Positions 4,841 to 5,819 of a stretch of DNA of 5,819 nt are shown here, piece after piece. Numbering within the stretch: the first letter of the stretch is position 1; each line of letters begins with the position of its first letter. Origin of the DNA: an uncultured Synergistia bacterium (GTDB lineage Bacteria > Eremiobacterota > SpSt-956 > JAKJGF01); NCBI GenBank assembly GCA_937888925.1, contig CALARM010001103.1, positions 1 to 5,819 of the forward strand. The letters are read 5' to 3'. Made by a program: the position numbers and the translations under genes. The notes below the pieces were generated by a model. That model was not told the origin of the DNA. It ran no database searches and saw nothing but the letters and a program-made list of their open reading frames with translations.

Positions 4841-5819
4841 ATAAGTAAGCAAGGCAAAGAAACTGAAAAGAATGACATAAAATCGGAACTTAAATATGAA
4901 AAAGTAAGCTACTGGGAAGTAGTATGGGGACAGTTAAGAAAAAATAAAATTGCCGTCGTCGGTCTGTGGTGTATACTCTTATTTTTCCTTATCGCAGTAT
5001 ATAGCCCACTTATTTCAATGAATCAGCCTTTTTATTTCTCCTGCCAGGGTAAGACCGACTATCCTTTCCTGGGAGCACTCTTTAACAGAAATTATTTTGA
5101 AAGCGGTGTAGATTTATTCTTTAACCTCCTTATGGTAATGAGTCCTGTCTTTATTGCCATATATTTAATAGCTTCCTTTGTAACAAAAAAGCAGTTTAAA
5201 TACATAAGAGGTACGTTATTAAAAGGTTTCATTGGAATCCAGGTGTTTTTGTTTATTATAATGACATTTACTAATTACAGTCGTCCTATTGTAGATTACA
5301 AAGGGAAAATAGAAGAGCTTGAAGCAAAGAAAGAGAAATACTCCTGCCTGTTCCCTCTTTTAAGATATTCCTACAGAGAAGGAGACCAGACGGAACAGCA
5401 CCCTCAGCCTCCCGGTCAAAAACACTGGCTTGGTACAGATAAAGAAGGAAGAGATGTTTTTGTCAGAATGGTTTACGGAACAAGAATATCTATGACCATA
5501 GGAGTTGTGGCAGTATCAATCTATGTGACCATAGGTGTTATTCTCGGCTCGCTTGCAGGCTATTTCGGAGGCAGAGTGGATCTGTGGATTTCCAGATTTA
5601 TAGAAGTAATGATATGTTTCCCTTCTTTCTTCTTAATACTTACAGTAGTATCATTTATAGAGAAAAGATCTATATTCCATATAATGTTTGTAATAGGAAT
5701 AACCCACTGGACTGGTGTGGCAAGACTGGTAAGGGCTGAATTCCTGAAACTTAAAAATATGGATTATGTTCAGGCAGCCATAGCACTCGGCATAAGCAGA
5801 ACAAAAATTATGTTCAGTC
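4841..5819 (+). CDS. dppC: DppC-type ABC transporter permease, N-terminal part, apparent ATA start
   Basis: The frame is open from just after a TGA at 4832-4834 to the window end, giving 326 codons from the ATA at 4841; the C-terminus is outside. This is the second channel subunit of the importer. Family marks are the N-terminal W-x-x-L-R-K-N-K-I-A before helix 1 (about 36-57), the H-W-L-G-T-D-K-E-G-R-D-V-F motif (195-207) followed by Y-G-T-R-I-S (212-217), and the start of the EAA loop (D-Y-V-Q-A-A-I-A-L-G-I, 308-318). Core helices lie near 218-240, 252-272 and 278-298. Between helix 1 and the LGTD motif is an unusually long stretch (about 60-194) with two further hydrophobic segments (about 92-114 and 124-145) and a charged region. 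No ATG, GTG or TTG lies in frame before the ATG at 5018, which would lose helix 1. Starting at ATA gives an N-terminus reading M-S-K-Q-G-K. A base change in the start codon or a sequencing error are the alternatives. Confidence 0.88.
   Translation, partial: MSKQGKETEKNDIKSELKYEKVSYWEVVWGQLRKNKIAVVGLWCILLFFLIAVYSPLISMNQPFYFSCQGKTDYPFLGALFNRNYFESGVDLFFNLLMVMSPVFIAIYLIASFVTKKQFKYIRGTLLKGFIGIQVFLFIIMTFTNYSRPIVDYKGKIEELEAKKEKYSCLFPLLRYSYREGDQTEQHPQPPGQKHWLGTDKEGRDVFVRMVYGTRISMTIGVVAVSIYVTIGVILGSLAGYFGGRVDLWISRFIEVMICFPSFFLILTVVSFIEKRSIFHIMFVIGITHWTGVARLVRAEFLKLKNMDYVQAAIALGISRTKIMFS

Overview
The window is a piece of an AT-rich bacterial genome. Every gene is on the + strand. It covers part of an Opp/Dpp-type (peptide/nickel family) ABC importer locus. 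In order it holds: the C-terminal end of one family-5 solute-binding protein (1-531, 5' end outside the window); a small tetratricopeptide-repeat (TPR) protein (649-1287); a second, complete family-5 solute-binding protein (1354-3339); a DppB-type permease (3340-4782); and the first 326 codons of a DppC-type permease (4841-5819, 3' end outside the window). No ATPase genes (DppD/DppF type) are seen; they would be expected further downstream.

The organism cannot be named from this sequence. Codon use is strongly A/T-biased, with AGA as the main arginine codon and many ATA isoleucine codons. All tryptophans are TGG and TGA is used as a stop, so the code looks standard. Periplasm-type binding proteins, one with an uncleaved N-terminal anchor, and permeases with large extra domains suggest a two-membrane bacterium from a less-studied lineage. 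That placement is inference only.

The importer genes are tightly arranged. The second binding protein and the DppB-type permease are directly adjacent (TAA then TTG, with AGGAGG in front). The expected working model is capture of a peptide-like solute outside the inner membrane by the binding proteins, delivery to a DppB/DppC channel, and ATP-driven uptake by ATPases not in view. The TPR protein has no recognised export signal and is probably a cytoplasmic scaffold. Its link to the importer rests on position only.

The main oddities are as follows. The complete binding protein has an N-terminal membrane anchor and a long coiled coil in place of a lipobox. The DppB-type permease carries about 145 extra residues, including a HEAT-like stretch, in its first external loop. 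The DppC-type permease appears to have two extra membrane segments before its conserved core. The DppC-type gene has no ATG, GTG or TTG that would retain its first membrane helix, and seems to begin at ATA. Two intergenic gaps each hold four tandem 7-bp units of different sequence, and the second set folds into a perfect 11-bp hairpin just before the unusual start. The TPR gene ends in a set of A7-A8 tracts, and a +1 shift there would extend it to an ATGA overlap with the next gene.
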